Of a stretch of DNA of 64,000 nt, positions 7,895 to 17,761 are shown piece after piece. Under the pieces are notes generated by a model. The model searched no databases and had not been told where the DNA came from. It saw only the letters and a list, made by a program, of their open reading frames with translations. Made by a program: the position numbers and the translations under genes. This DNA is from Halomonas sp. LBP4 (GTDB taxonomy: Bacteria; Pseudomonadota; Gammaproteobacteria; Pseudomonadales; Halomonadaceae): positions 276,641 to 340,640 of the forward strand of contig NZ_PDOG01000004.1 of NCBI RefSeq assembly GCF_003202205.1, given 5' to 3'. Every line of letters begins with the position of its first letter. The first letter of the stretch is position 1.

Positions 7895-8224
7895 CTAAAC
7901 CTGCATGTTCATCACGTCCTTGTACGCCGTCACCAGGCGGTTGCGCACCTGAACCCCCATCTGGAAGGCCACGCTGGCCTTCTGCATGTCGACCATCAGG
8001 TCGTTGAGCTCGACATCAGGGTCGCCGGCCTGGAAGGCCTCGGCCTTGGCCGCCGAGGCCTGCTGCAGGCGGTTGATGCGCTGGATCGAGGCCTGCAGCT
8101 CACCGGCGAAGCCGCCCGCCCCCACCGCCGTGGCTACCTGCTGGCCCTTGGGCGGCTGACCGGCGGCCTGGGTCGCCAGCGACTGCATCTGGGTCAGTGC
8201 CGACTGAATCGCGGGTGAACTCAT
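7895..8224 (-). CDS. fliE: Flagellar hook-basal body protein FliE
   Basis: Protein of 109 residues that joins the MS ring to the proximal rod. The C-terminal half is diagnostic (DPDVELNDLMVDMQKASVAF, then QMGVQVRNRLVTAYKDVMNM). The N-terminus is a helix starting MSSPAIQSALTQMQSLATQ. It is transcribed divergently from fliF, with 258 bases between the starts. No -24/-12 (sigma-54) element with correct spacing was found in that gap, so class II control here may depend on another activator. Confidence 0.95.
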   Translation of the reverse strand: MSSPAIQSALTQMQSLATQAAGQPPKGQQVATAVGAGGFAGELQASIQRINRLQQASAAKAEAFQAGDPDVELNDLMVDMQKASVAFQMGVQVRNRLVTAYKDVMNMQV

Positions 8225-8482
8225 GGAAACCCCTCGCCTGTGACGGTAAAAACAGTGCTGCCAAGGCTACCAACCCCGGCGGGAAACCATGCCCCCAAAT
8301 GGGCACGAAAAGACGGGCTTTTCCGCGGTTCACGCTCGACGCTGCCGCGGATAATGGCGTCCATCAGAGTTCCGCCTGTTCGACCGGGCGGCCAACCGCG
8401 ATGAATGGACGCAGGACATGCCTTCTTCTTCGATGACCGTGGGACCCGGGATCCACTGCACCCCCTCAGTGAGGTGGTGCAC

Positions 8483-10207
8483 ATGAGCAATGGTGCCTCG
8501 GCCACCGGCTCCCAGGACGCCTCCCGGCAGCAGGACACTCCCCGCCAGGCGGGCCTCGAGCGCCTGATGGCCCAGCTGCGCGCCAATCCGCTGATCCCGT
8601 TGATGATCGCCGGGGCCGCCTCGATCGCCATCGTGGTGGCACTGCTGATGTGGGCGCGCAGCCCCGAGTACCGGGTGCTCTACAGCAACCTCACCGAGGC
8701 CGATGGCGGCCGCATCATCGGTGAGCTGGACAACCGTGGCGTTCCCTACCGCTTCAGCCAGGGCGGCCAGGCACTGCTGGTGCCCGGCGACCAGGTCCAC
8801 GGCCTGCGCCTGCAGCTGGCCGAGCAGGGCCTGCCGCGGGGCGGCAACGTCGGTTTCGAGCTGATGGATGGCCAGGCCTTCGGCATCAGCCAGTTCGCCG
8901 AACAGGTCAACTTCCAGCGCGGCCTGGAGGGTGAGCTGGCACGCTCCATGGAGTCCCTGGGGCCGGTGGAGCGCGCCCGGGTGCACCTCGCCCTGGCCAA
9001 GCAGTCGGTGTTCGTGCGCGACCGGGAACCGGCCAAGGCCTCGGTGATCCTCACCCTGCACGGCGGCCGGGTGATGAGCGAGGGCCAGGTCAATGCCATC
9101 GTCCACATGGTCTCCAGCAGCGTGCCGGAGCTGGCCGCCGATGACGTCACGGTGGTCGACCAGAACGGCCGCCTGCTGTCGATGCAGGGTGCCAAGGGCC
9201 GCGACCTGGACGGCACCCAGCTCGACTACATCAACGAGGTCGAGCGCTCCTACCAGCGGCGCATCGAGAACATCCTGGTGCCGATCCTCGGCCGCGACAA
9301 CGTCCGCGCCCAGGTGGCGGCACAGATCGACTTCTCCCGTCGCGAGGAGACCTCGGAGCGCTACGGCCCCAACCAGCCCCCCAACGAGGCCGCGGTGCGC
9401 AGCCGCCAGTCGAGCCTCTCCTACAACGGCGGCGACGACCTGGCCCAGGGCATTCCCGGGGCCCTGAGCAACACCCCGCCCGGCACGGCGCCGTCGCCCA
9501 TCGAGCGGCCCGAAGGCGAGGAGGGCGAAGAGGGCGACGCCGCCGGGCTCCAGGCCCTCAACAACCTGCGCCGGGACGACGTCACCAACTATGAGGTCGA
9601 CCGCAGCGTGGCCCACGTGGAGCACCGCCTGGGCCAGGTGGAGCGGCTCTCGGCGGCGGTGGTGGTCAACTTCCGCGACGACCTCGACGAGAACGGCGAG
9701 CCGGTCCGCACGGCCCTCGCCCCCGAGGAGATCGCCCAGATCGAGCGCCTGGTGCGCCAGGCCATGGGCTTCTCGGCAGCCCGCGGCGACGAGGTCGAGG
9801 TGGTCAACAGCCCCTTCAGCCGCGTCGACGAGCGCGGGGAGACCCCGGAGTGGTGGCAATCACCGCAGGTCCACCAGCTGGCGCTCACCCTGGGACGCTA
9901 CCTGCTGGTGGCGCTGGCCGCCCTGCTGCTCTACCTGCTGATCCTGCGCCCCTTGATCAAGCGCCACACCCAGGCACCGGTGACCCTGCCTCAGCCGGCC
10001 CCCACCCTGCGGGCCCAGGTCGGCGGTAGCGACGATGAGGACCCCGCGGCCACGGGGGACGAAGAGGACACCTACGCGCCGCCGCGCCGGCGCAAGCGCA
10101 AGTCCTCGGCCTATGAACAGAACCTCAGCGACCTGCGCGAGATGGCCCATGAAGACCCGCGCATGGTCGCCATGATCGTTCGCAGCTGGATGAACAAGCA
10201 TGACTAA
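8483..10207 (+). CDS. fliF: Flagellar MS-ring protein FliF
   Basis: Inner-membrane ring protein of 574 residues and base of the motor. I start it at ATG 8483 (MSNGASATGSQDASRQQDTP) because GAGGTGG lies 7-10 bases upstream; an in-frame ATG 78 bases earlier would add an unlikely leader. A first membrane helix (PLIPLMIAGAASIAIVVALL) precedes the YscJ/FliF ring-building domain (VLYSNLTEADGGRIIGEL ... RVHLALAKQSVFVRDREPAK). A Glu/Gly-rich linker (about 330-350) and a second helix (YLLVALAALLLYLLILRPLI) follow. The C-terminal tail (YEQNLSDLREMAHEDPRMVA) is the FliG-binding part. It is first in the fliFGHIJK run and overlaps fliG by 8 bases. Confidence 0.96.
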   Translation: MSNGASATGSQDASRQQDTPRQAGLERLMAQLRANPLIPLMIAGAASIAIVVALLMWARSPEYRVLYSNLTEADGGRIIGELDNRGVPYRFSQGGQALLVPGDQVHGLRLQLAEQGLPRGGNVGFELMDGQAFGISQFAEQVNFQRGLEGELARSMESLGPVERARVHLALAKQSVFVRDREPAKASVILTLHGGRVMSEGQVNAIVHMVSSSVPELAADDVTVVDQNGRLLSMQGAKGRDLDGTQLDYINEVERSYQRRIENILVPILGRDNVRAQVAAQIDFSRREETSERYGPNQPPNEAAVRSRQSSLSYNGGDDLAQGIPGALSNTPPGTAPSPIERPEGEEGEEGDAAGLQALNNLRRDDVTNYEVDRSVAHVEHRLGQVERLSAAVVVNFRDDLDENGEPVRTALAPEEIAQIERLVRQAMGFSAARGDEVEVVNSPFSRVDERGETPEWWQSPQVHQLALTLGRYLLVALAALLLYLLILRPLIKRHTQAPVTLPQPAPTLRAQVGGSDDEDPAATGDEEDTYAPPRRRKRKSSAYEQNLSDLREMAHEDPRMVAMIVRSWMNKHD

Positions 10208-11201
10208 GGCCCAGACGAGCGGCGCACGACGCAGCGCCATCCTGCTGCTGGCCCTCGACGAGGACAGCGCGGCGGAGGTCTTCAAGTACCTCTCGGCCGG
10301 CGAGATCCAGGACATCAGCGCCGAGATGGCCCGCCTCGACCAGGTCTCCCACGAGGAGATGCAACAGGTGCTCACCGAGTTCCACGCCGAGACCGAGGAG
10401 TTCATCGCGCTGAACCTCAACTCCAGCGAGCACATCCGCTCGGTGCTGACCAAGGCGTTGGGCAGCGAGCGCGCCTCCAGCCTGATCGAGGATGTCCTCG
10501 AGACCTCCGGCGCCAGCTCCGGCATCGATGCCCTGAACCTGATGGAGGCCCCGCTGGTGGCCGAGCTGATCCGCGACGAGCACCCGCAGATCATCGCCAC
10601 CGTGCTGATCCACCTGGAGCGCCACCAGGCCGCCGCCGTGCTCGAGCTGTTCGACGACAAGCTGCGCAACGACGTGGTGCTGCGCATCGCCACCTTCAGC
10701 GGGGTGCAGCCGGCGGCCCTGCAGGAGCTCACCGAGGTGCTCTCGGGGATGCTCGACGGCCAGAACCTCAAGCGCAGCAAGATGGGCGGCGTGAGGACCG
10801 CGGCCGAGATCCTCAACCTGATGAACTCCAGCCAGGAGGAGGCCGTCATCGAGACGGTTCGCGCCCACAACGAGGACCTGGCACAGAGGGTCATCGACGA
10901 GATGTTCCTGTTCGAGAACCTGCTCGACCTGGACGATCGCAGCATCCAGCTGGTGCTCAAGGAGATCGACACCAACTCCCTGGTGGTCGCCCTCAAGGGC
11001 GCCCCCGAGGCGCTCATGGACAAGTTCCTGCGCAACATGTCCCAACGCGCCGCCGACCTGGTGCGCGAGGACATGGAGGCCCGCGGGCCGATCCGCGTCT
11101 CCCAGGTGGAGGCCGAGCAGAAGGCGATCCTGCAGGTCGTGCGGCGCCTCGCCGACACCGGCGAGATCGTGCTGCGCGGCGGGGACGACACCTATGTCTG
11201 A
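10200..11201 (+). CDS. fliG: Flagellar motor switch protein FliG
   Basis: C-ring protein of 333 residues, the rotor part that meets the MotA stator. The N-terminal FliF-binding domain begins GARRSAILLLALDEDSAAEV. The middle domain carries the EHPQ motif (IRDEHPQIIATVLIHLERHQ). The C-terminal domain has the charged torque helix (FENLLDLDDRSIQLVLKEID) and FLRNMSQRAADLVREDMEAR. Length is normal for the family. It overlaps both fliF and fliH by a few bases, indicating translational coupling. Confidence 0.97.
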   Translation: MTKAQTSGARRSAILLLALDEDSAAEVFKYLSAGEIQDISAEMARLDQVSHEEMQQVLTEFHAETEEFIALNLNSSEHIRSVLTKALGSERASSLIEDVLETSGASSGIDALNLMEAPLVAELIRDEHPQIIATVLIHLERHQAAAVLELFDDKLRNDVVLRIATFSGVQPAALQELTEVLSGMLDGQNLKRSKMGGVRTAAEILNLMNSSQEEAVIETVRAHNEDLAQRVIDEMFLFENLLDLDDRSIQLVLKEIDTNSLVVALKGAPEALMDKFLRNMSQRAADLVREDMEARGPIRVSQVEAEQKAILQVVRRLADTGEIVLRGGDDTYV

Positions 11202-11952
11202 TCTGCACCGCGGCGATACCGCCCGCCAGCCGCTCCGCGACGACGAAGTCGCCTGGCGCCGCTGGGAGATGGACGAGCTGGTCGGTCGGCGCGAGGAAGC
11301 CGCCAGGGACGATGGCCCCTCGCCGAGCGAGACCGCCCGGCGCAAGGCGGCCTTCCAGCGACAGGCCGAACTGCGCGCCCTGCGCGAGCAGGTGAGCCGG
11401 GAGGCCCGCGAGCAGGGCCACCGCGAGGGATTCACGGCCGGCCATGCCGAAGGGCTCGCCCAGGGGCTGGCCGAGGGCCGCGAACAGGCCCGCGCCGAGT
11501 TCGAGCGCGAGGTACGCGAGACCCTGGCTCCGCTGCTGTCGCTGGCCGAGCAGTTCGGCGAGGCCCTGGCCCGGCTCGACGAGGCGGTGGCCGGCGAGCT
11601 GGTCGAGCTGGCACTCGCCACCGGACGCCAGCTCGCCGGCGAGGCCCTCAAGGCGCGCCCGCGCCAGGTCCTGGAGACCGTCCGCGCCCTGCTGCACTCC
11701 GAGCCGGCCATGACCGGCAAGCCACGCCTGTGGCTGCACCCGCTGGACCACCGGCTGGTCGAGGAGCATCTCGGCCACGAGCTGGAGGCGGCCGGCTGGA
11801 CGCTGCAGCCCGACGACCAGCTCCGCCGCGGCGGCTGCCGCGTCACCAGCGCCAGCGGCGAGCTCGACGCCACCTGGGAGAGCCGCTGGCAGGCGGTGAA
11901 GGGCCAGGTGCGCCGGCGGCGCCCCGCCGACGGCAACGGGAGCGCCACGTGA
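11194..11952 (+). CDS. fliH: Flagellar assembly protein FliH
   Basis: Protein of 252 residues that regulates the export ATPase FliI and docks it at the C-ring. The central segment has the family's G-x-x-x-G helix-packing repeats ([20 protein letters not shown]). The C-terminal half is the FliH/HrpE domain ([36 protein letters not shown]). The N-terminal 100 residues are charged and coiled. The stop overlaps the likely GTG start of fliI. Confidence 0.93.
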   Translation: MSDLHRGDTARQPLRDDEVAWRRWEMDELVGRREEAARDDGPSPSETARRKAAFQRQAELRALREQVSREAREQGHREGFTAGHAEGLAQGLAEGREQARAEFEREVRETLAPLLSLAEQFGEALARLDEAVAGELVELALATGRQLAGEALKARPRQVLETVRALLHSEPAMTGKPRLWLHPLDHRLVEEHLGHELEAAGWTLQPDDQLRRGGCRVTSASGELDATWESRWQAVKGQVRRRRPADGNGSAT

Positions 11953-13343
11953 GCGCCGCGACCCCGGCCAACCCGCACCATCGGCGCTGGCAGGCGTCGC
12001 TGCACAAGGTGCGCGCGCGCATCGAGACGGTCCCGCCCTTCCGCGCCAGCGGCCGGGTGGTGCGCGCCACCGGCATGGTGATCGAAGCCATCGGCCTGCA
12101 GGCCCCACTGGGCAGCGCCTGCCGCATCGAACTCCCGACGCCCTACCGCCACGAGGCGACGCGCCATGCCGAGGCCCAGGTAGTGGGTTTCGCCGGCGAG
12201 CGCCTGTTCCTGATGCCGCTGGCCGAGATCACCGGCCTGCTGCCCGGCGCCCGGGTCTTCCCGCTGGGCGGAGGCAACGGCCACGGCACCCGCCGCTTCC
12301 CGCTCGGCGACGCCCTGCTGGGCCGCGTGGTCGACGGCAACGGCGAGCCGCTCGACGGCCAGCCCCCCCTCGACGAGGTGCCCCACGCCCCCCTGCAGAC
12401 CCCGCCGCTCAACCCCCTCTCCCGCGCCCCCATCGAGCGCCAGATCGACGTCGGCATCCGTGCCATCAACGCCCTGCTCGCCGTCGGTCGCGGCCAGCGC
12501 ATGGGGCTGTTCGCCGGCTCCGGCGTCGGCAAGTCGGTGCTGCTCGGCATGATGGCCCGCTTCACCCGGGCCGACGTCATCGTGGTGGGGCTGATCGGCG
12601 AGCGTGGCCGCGAGGTACAGGACTTCATCGACAACATCCTGGGGCCGGAGGGCCGCCGACGCGCCGTGGTGGTCGCCGCCCCCGCCGACACCTCGCCGCT
12701 ACAGCGGCTGCAGGGCGCGGCCTATGCCACGCGGCTGGCGGAAGGCTTCCGCGACGAGGGCCGAGACGTGCTGCTGATCATGGATTCGCTGACCCGCTAC
12801 GCCATGGCCCAGCGCGAGATCGCCCTGGCCATCGGCGAGCCACCGGCCACCAAGGGCTATCCGCCCTCGGTGTTCGCCAAGCTGCCGAGCCTGGTGGAGC
12901 GGGCCGGCAACGCCGAGCGCGGCGGCGGCTCGATCACCGCCTTCTACACCGTGCTGACCGAAGGCGACGACCAGCAGGACCCCATCGCCGATTCCGCCCG
13001 CGCGATCCTCGACGGCCATATCGTGCTGTCGCGGGAGCTGGCGGAGGCCGGACACTACCCGGCCATCGACATCGAGGCCTCGATCAGCCGCGCCATGACC
13101 GCCATCGTCGACGACGGTCAGTTGCAGCTCGCCCAGCGCTTCAAGCGGCTGTTCTCCCGCTACCAGCGCAACCGCGACCTGATCAGCGTCGGCGCCTACA
13201 GCCCCGGGCACGACCCGCAGCTCGACGAGGCCGTCCAGTACTACCCGGAGCTGGAGGCCTTCCTGCAACAGCGCATCGACGACTGCGCCTCCCTGGAGGC
13301 TTCGCACCGGGGGCTCGCCAGCGCACTCGGAGGGACACGATGA
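11949..13343 (+). CDS. fliI: Flagellum-specific export ATPase FliI
   Basis: Soluble ATPase of 464 residues that energises export of rod, hook and filament subunits. The Walker A loop is [15 protein letters not shown], and Walker B is in [20 protein letters not shown]. The family signature [20 protein letters not shown] is complete. I choose the GTG at 11949, whose last bases overlap the fliH stop (GTGA); the frame stays open upstream, but an earlier start would fall inside fliH and give an unusual leader. Its own stop overlaps the fliJ start (ATGA). Confidence 0.95.
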   Translation: MSAATPANPHHRRWQASLHKVRARIETVPPFRASGRVVRATGMVIEAIGLQAPLGSACRIELPTPYRHEATRHAEAQVVGFAGERLFLMPLAEITGLLPGARVFPLGGGNGHGTRRFPLGDALLGRVVDGNGEPLDGQPPLDEVPHAPLQTPPLNPLSRAPIERQIDVGIRAINALLAVGRGQRMGLFAGSGVGKSVLLGMMARFTRADVIVVGLIGERGREVQDFIDNILGPEGRRRAVVVAAPADTSPLQRLQGAAYATRLAEGFRDEGRDVLLIMDSLTRYAMAQREIALAIGEPPATKGYPPSVFAKLPSLVERAGNAERGGGSITAFYTVLTEGDDQQDPIADSARAILDGHIVLSRELAEAGHYPAIDIEASISRAMTAIVDDGQLQLAQRFKRLFSRYQRNRDLISVGAYSPGHDPQLDEAVQYYPELEAFLQQRIDDCASLEASHRGLASALGGTR

Positions 13344-13801
13344 GCACCGCATCCACACCGCTCGAGACCCTGGTCGACCTGGCCCGGGAGGCCCGCGACC
13401 AGGCCGGCCAGGCGCTCGCCGGCGAACGCGCAAGCGAACGGCAGGTGGCGGGCCAGCTGGAATCGCTGGGCCGCTATCGGCTGGAGTACGCCCAACGCCT
13501 GCAGCAGGCCATGCGCGAGGGCATCGACCCGGCCATCATGCGCAACTACCAGCGCTTCCTCGACTCCCTCGACGATGCCCTGGCCCGCGCCCGCCAGGCG
13601 CTGGCCGCCCAGCAGCAGCGCGTCGGCCAGCGCCAGGCCCAGTGGCAGCAGGAGCAGCGCAAGCTCTCCTCCTACGACACCCTGGTCTCCCGCCGGGCGA
13701 TGCAGCAGAACCTGAAGGAGCAGCGCCGGGAGCTGCGCGCCAGCGACGACCTGGTCAACGGTCGCCTGATCCGCGAACGCCACGCCTCGAGCGCCCCCTG
13801 A
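13340..13801 (+). CDS. fliJ: Flagellar export chaperone FliJ
   Basis: Protein of 153 residues, almost entirely coiled coil, rich in Arg, Gln and Ala ([20 protein letters not shown] ... [19 protein letters not shown]). FliJ is the central stalk of the FliH-FliI-FliJ complex and links the ATPase to FlhA. Assignment rests on size, coiled-coil content and its invariant place between fliI and fliK. It overlaps fliI by four bases (ATGA). Confidence 0.9.
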   Translation: MSTASTPLETLVDLAREARDQAGQALAGERASERQVAGQLESLGRYRLEYAQRLQQAMREGIDPAIMRNYQRFLDSLDDALARARQALAAQQQRVGQRQAQWQQEQRKLSSYDTLVSRRAMQQNLKEQRRELRASDDLVNGRLIRERHASSAP

Positions 13802-13819
13802 TTCCGCCGGAGAACCGAC

Positions 13820-15127
13820 ATGGACATTCCGCTGTTACTCGCATCTGCCCCGGGCCAGGGCCCGACCCCCGCCGGTCCGTCGAACCCCGGCGCCAAGGGC
13901 GACTTCGCCCTGGCGCTGACCCGTGCCGGCAAGCCGGGCGCCGACGCCCAGGCACTCACCGCGCGCGGCCAGCCGGCCACCGAGGCCGGACGGTACCTGG
14001 GCGTGGCGGCTGGCGGCGAATTCGACCTCGCCCCGGGCAGCCGGGAGGTGATGATGCAGGCCCTTGGCGAGGGCACGCCGGCGGAAGGTGGCGATGCCCG
14101 GCTGGCCGAGATCGCCGAGCGCCTGGCGCTGATCGAAGGTGCCGGCCGCGACGACGCAACGCTGCCGGCCGATGACCTGGCCGAGCGGGCGCTCGACACC
14201 GAGGCACTCGCCCTCCGGATAGCCGCCATAGAAGCCGCCGAGGTCCCGCCGGAGGCGGCGCCCGGCCACCCGCCCGAAACGGTTCTGGCCGACACCGGCG
14301 CCTGGCCGACCCTGGCCGGCCAGGCCCTGCAGAACGCGCCGAGCGACGCCCCCCGGGCCGAAGCGCGGCCGGCGATGCGCACCGAGCGCCACGACTCCAT
14401 GGCCGGCGAGCCGCCGCGTCCCGAACGTCAGGCCGCTCCGCAGGCCCTGGAGACGATCCGTGCGGCCAGCGAGCGCGGCGCAGCCCCGCGTCCCGAGCCG
14501 TTACCCTCCGCGCAGTCCACCGCACAGGCCACCGCACAGGCCGCCCGGGGTGACACCCTGCCGACGGCCGCCGAGTCTCGCAGCGCCGAGCCAAGAGGCG
14601 AGAGCTTCGCCGCCCTGCTGGGTGGCCAGCCGTCCGTGGCCGCCGCTGCCGGCACGCCCGGTGCCGCCCCCATCGCCCTGCCGGCACCGCTCGCCAGCCC
14701 TGCCTGGCCCCAACAGTTCACGCAGCAGGTCGGCCAGCAACTGGTGATGCTCGGCCAACGCGGCGGCGAGCAGCGCATCGAGCTGCACCTCAACCCGGCG
14801 GAACTGGGCCCCCTGACGGTCTCGCTGAAGGTGAGCGAGCAGGCCGCCCAGGCCCAGTTCCTGTCGGCCCACGCGCCGGTGAGGAGCGCCGTGGAGCAGG
14901 CGATTCCCCAGCTGCGCGAGGCGCTGGCCGAGCAGGGCATCAGCCTCGGCGAGGCGTCGGTGGGCGAACAGTCGCGTGACGGGGCCGCGCGCGACTTCGC
15001 CGGTCGCGGCATGGCCGGCGGCGGATTGGCAGTCGAGCCGGGCGACGAGAGCGAGGGCCCCGGCGCCTCAGCCCCGCCGGTGGCGGCCGATATCGCTCTC
15101 GCCGGCCGGGTGGATCTCTACGCCTGA
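13820..15127 (+). CDS. fliK: Flagellar hook-length control protein FliK
   Basis: Protein of 435 residues, the molecular ruler that stops hook growth and switches export to filament substrates. The first about 290 residues are Pro/Ala-rich and poorly conserved, as usual for FliK. The C-terminal Flg_hook domain is clear: FTQQVGQQLVMLGQRGGEQR, then IELHLNPAELGPLTVSLKVS and VRSAVEQAIPQLREALAEQG. A run of Ala-Gln-Thr repeats (about 230-245) marks the disordered arm. A 141-base gap follows before fliL, so fliL-R may have a separate promoter. Confidence 0.92.
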   Translation: MDIPLLLASAPGQGPTPAGPSNPGAKGDFALALTRAGKPGADAQALTARGQPATEAGRYLGVAAGGEFDLAPGSREVMMQALGEGTPAEGGDARLAEIAERLALIEGAGRDDATLPADDLAERALDTEALALRIAAIEAAEVPPEAAPGHPPETVLADTGAWPTLAGQALQNAPSDAPRAEARPAMRTERHDSMAGEPPRPERQAAPQALETIRAASERGAAPRPEPLPSAQSTAQATAQAARGDTLPTAAESRSAEPRGESFAALLGGQPSVAAAAGTPGAAPIALPAPLASPAWPQQFTQQVGQQLVMLGQRGGEQRIELHLNPAELGPLTVSLKVSEQAAQAQFLSAHAPVRSAVEQAIPQLREALAEQGISLGEASVGEQSRDGAARDFAGRGMAGGGLAVEPGDESEGPGASAPPVAADIALAGRVDLYA

Positions 15128-15268
15128 CGATATCCCGAACGGCGCCACCCGGCACCACGCAAAAAGCCAAGATAGGCCCTTTCCCGAGGCCTGTTCGTTT
15201 CATGGTGCCACGGCCTGCGTCCGCATACTGGGCAGGCTGGCACCACAACCCTCTGGATAGGTAAGGCA

Positions 15269-15742
15269 ATGGCGACATCGAAGGGTGGCTCCAGAAAGCT
15301 GCTGTGGCTCATGGTGATCCTGGTGATCCTCTCCTCCTCCGTGGCGGCGGCGGTGATCTACCTGGTGCTCGACCAGCGCGATGGCGCCGTCCTGGCATCG
15401 ACCGAGGCCGTGCCGGAACGGCGGGCGCCGATCTTCGTCAAGATCGACCCCTTCACGGTCAACCTGGCCGACGACGCCTACGGCTCGCGCCTGCTCTATG
15501 CCGGGCTGTCGCTGAAGGTGGGCGACGAGGAGACCCGGGAGATCCTCGAGGAGCACATGCCCCAGGTACGCAGCCGCCTGCTGATGATGTTCGCCGGCAA
15601 GCAGGCCGGCGACCTGACCGACCCCGGCAGCAAGCAGCGCCTCGGCGACCAGGTGATGGCGGTGCTGGACCCGCCGATGACCGACCATCAGCCCGAATTG
15701 GTGATCGAAGACGTGCTCTTTACCGAGTTCATCGTGCAATAA
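15269..15742 (+). CDS. fliL: Flagellar basal body-associated protein FliL
   Basis: Inner-membrane protein of 157 residues around the stator. A Lys-rich start (MATSKGGSRKLLWLMVILVI) leads into one membrane helix (LVILSSSVAAAVIYLVL). The periplasmic domain has the FliL pattern (DPFTVNLADDAYGSRLLYAG, then LEEHMPQVRSRLLMMFAGK and a terminal FTEFIVQ). It opens the fliLMNOPQR group after a 141-base gap. No convincing promoter was identified in that gap. Confidence 0.95.
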   Translation: MATSKGGSRKLLWLMVILVILSSSVAAAVIYLVLDQRDGAVLASTEAVPERRAPIFVKIDPFTVNLADDAYGSRLLYAGLSLKVGDEETREILEEHMPQVRSRLLMMFAGKQAGDLTDPGSKQRLGDQVMAVLDPPMTDHQPELVIEDVLFTEFIVQ

Positions 15743-15763
15743 CCCTCGGGGAACCGATCCTTC

Positions 15764-16810
15764 ATGTCCCAAGACGATCTGCTGTCGCAGGAAGAGATCG
15801 ACGCCCTGCTCAAGGGCGTCAGCGGCGAGGAGGAGTCCACCACCGGCGCCGGCGGCGACGACTCGCGTATCCGCCCCTATGACCCGGCCACCCAGCACCG
15901 GGTCATCCGCGAGCGCCTGCACGCCCTGGACATCATCAACGAGCGCTTCGCCCGTCACTTCCGCATGGGGCTGTTCAACCTGCTGCGGCGCAGCGCCGAC
16001 ATCACCGTGGATGCGGTGCGCTACCAGAGTTACAGCGACTTCTCGCGCAACGTGCCGGTACCGACCAACATCAACATCATCGCCATGAAGCCGCTACGCG
16101 GCTCGGCCTTGATCGTGTTTCCGCCGAGCCTGGTGTTCATGGTGGTGGACAACCTCTTCGGCGGCGACGGTCGCTTCCTGACCAAGTCGGAAGGCCGCGA
16201 GTTCACCAACACCGAGCAGCGCATCATCATGCGCCTGCTCAACCTGGCCATCGACGCCTACAGCGAGTCGTGGAAGTCGGTCTACCCGCTGGAGATCGGC
16301 TACCTGCGCTCGGAGATGCAGTCGAAGTTCGCCAACATCACCAACTCGCCCAACGAGATCGTGGTGACCACCTCCTTCAACCTGGAAGTCGGCAACCTCG
16401 CCAGCAATTTCCAGATCTGCATGCCCTACTCGATGATCGAGCCGCTGCGCGACCTGCTGGCCAACCCGCTCAACGACGGCCATCACGATCCGGACGGCAG
16501 CTGGGCGAAGCGCATGGCCGGCGAGATCCGCCACTCGGAGGTGGAGCTGGTCGCCGACTTCACCACCATTCCCACCCGTATCGCCCACGTCATGGCGCTC
16601 AAGGTGGGCGACATCCTGCCCCTGGAGCTGCCGGAAGCCATCATCGCCCGGGTCGACGGGGTGCCGGTGATGGAGTGCGACTACGGCAGCCAGCACGAGC
16701 AACGGGCCCTGCGGGTGATCCGCATGATCGACCACGCCCCGACCGCTGCGTCGTCCGACGCCTTCGTCAAGGGGTCGGCGCCGCCATCCAAGGAACCCAA
16801 GAATGACTGA
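15764..16810 (+). CDS. fliM: Flagellar motor switch protein FliM
   Basis: C-ring protein of 348 residues that binds phosphorylated CheY and sets rotation direction. The N-terminal CheY-binding motif is present (LLSQEEIDALLKGV). The middle CheC-like domain includes RYQSYSDFSRNVPVPTNINI and LVFMVVDNLFGGDGRF. The C-terminal SpoA domain includes LKVGDILPLELPEAIIARVD, then GVPVMECDYGS. The stop overlaps the fliN start by 8 bases. Confidence 0.97.
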   Translation: MSQDDLLSQEEIDALLKGVSGEEESTTGAGGDDSRIRPYDPATQHRVIRERLHALDIINERFARHFRMGLFNLLRRSADITVDAVRYQSYSDFSRNVPVPTNINIIAMKPLRGSALIVFPPSLVFMVVDNLFGGDGRFLTKSEGREFTNTEQRIIMRLLNLAIDAYSESWKSVYPLEIGYLRSEMQSKFANITNSPNEIVVTTSFNLEVGNLASNFQICMPYSMIEPLRDLLANPLNDGHHDPDGSWAKRMAGEIRHSEVELVADFTTIPTRIAHVMALKVGDILPLELPEAIIARVDGVPVMECDYGSQHEQRALRVIRMIDHAPTAASSDAFVKGSAPPSKEPKND

Positions 16811-17321
16811 TCCCAAGAAGCCCGATCAGAGCATCGACGACGCCTGGGCCGATGCCATGTTCGAACAAGAAAACGCCGAACAGCACGAAGCCGAACGACA
16901 GGGCGACGACGAGGACCCCTGGGCCGCGGCCATGGCCGAACAGGCCGCCTCGGCGTCGGGCGACGACGGCCCGGACGAGGAGCCCGAACCCGCCAGGGCC
17001 AAGGCCGCCGGCGAGAGCGTCTTCCGTCCCCTCGAGCAGGGCGGCGGCAGCGCCGCGGCGCGCGACCTGGAGATGATCATGGACATTCCGGTCAAGCTCG
17101 CCGTCGAGCTCGGCCGCACCCGGATCACCATCAAGCAGCTGCTCGAGCTGGCCCAGGGCTCGGTGATCGAGCTCGACGGCCTGGCCGGCGAGCCCATGGA
17201 CATCCTGATCAACGGCTACCTGATCGCCCAGGGCGAGGTGGTGGTCGTCGACGACAAGTACGGCATCCGCATCACCGAGATCATCACCCCCTCCGAGCGC
17301 GTGCAGAAACTGAACCGTTGA
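16803..17321 (+). CDS. fliN: Flagellar motor switch protein FliN
   Basis: C-ring protein of 172 residues. The C-terminal SpoA domain is typical ([20 protein letters not shown], then [20 protein letters not shown] and [20 protein letters not shown]). The N-terminal 90 residues form an acidic, Asp/Glu/Ala-rich arm, making it longer than the about 137-residue enterobacterial form. FliN with FliM recruits the FliH-FliI complex. It overlaps fliM and abuts fliO. Confidence 0.96.
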   Translation: MTDPKKPDQSIDDAWADAMFEQENAEQHEAERQGDDEDPWAAAMAEQAASASGDDGPDEEPEPARAKAAGESVFRPLEQGGGSAAARDLEMIMDIPVKLAVELGRTRITIKQLLELAQGSVIELDGLAGEPMDILINGYLIAQGEVVVVDDKYGIRITEIITPSERVQKLNR

Positions 17322-17326
17322 CCGCC

Positions 17327-17761
17327 ATGAACGATACCCCCCGCGACGCCGGCACCGGCGGCCTCGACGCCCTGGCCGCCGGCGACGCCCTGATCGGCCT
17401 GGCCACCCTGGGCAAGACCGCCGCCGCCCTGGCGCTGATCGTGGTGATCATTGTCGTCGCCAGCGCCGTGCTGAAGCGCGTCGGGGTGAACCGCCAGGCG
17501 CACGGCGGCCGCCTGAGGGTGGTCGGCGGCACCAGCGTGGGCAATCGCGAGCGGGTGGTGATCGTCCAGGTGGAAGAGACCTGGCTGGTGCTCGGCGTGG
17601 GCGGCGGCCAGGTCAGCAAGCTCCACGAGCTCCCCGCCCCGGCGCCGATCGGCGAGACGACGACCGGCGGCGGGCCGGCCTTCGCCGAGGGCGACAGCTT
17701 CGCCAGGCGCTTCGCCAAGGCGCTGAAACACAACAGCGGCCTGGGGCGAGACAGATCGTGA
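17327..17761 (+). CDS. fliO: Flagellar export-gate assembly protein FliO
   Basis: Small single-pass membrane protein of about 144 residues that helps assemble FliP. One membrane helix ([19 protein letters not shown]) is followed by a cytoplasmic FliO domain ([20 protein letters not shown], then [20 protein letters not shown]). The ATG at 17327 is chosen; a TTG at 17318 overlapping the fliN stop would add three residues and is also possible. The stop overlaps the GTG start of fliP. Confidence 0.9.
   Translation: MNDTPRDAGTGGLDALAAGDALIGLATLGKTAAALALIVVIIVVASAVLKRVGVNRQAHGGRLRVVGGTSVGNRERVVIVQVEETWLVLGVGGGQVSKLHELPAPAPIGETTTGGGPAFAEGDSFARRFAKALKHNSGLGRDRS

Noticed and set aside
8225..8482. Search for a sigma-54 (-24/-12) promoter between fliE and fliF
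   Set aside because: GG and GC doublets occur, but none at the required 10-base spacing.
10125..12386. Very long open frame on the minus strand opposite fliG, fliH and fliI
   Set aside because: High-GC shadow of well-identified genes: no ribosome-binding site, low-complexity translation and no domain.
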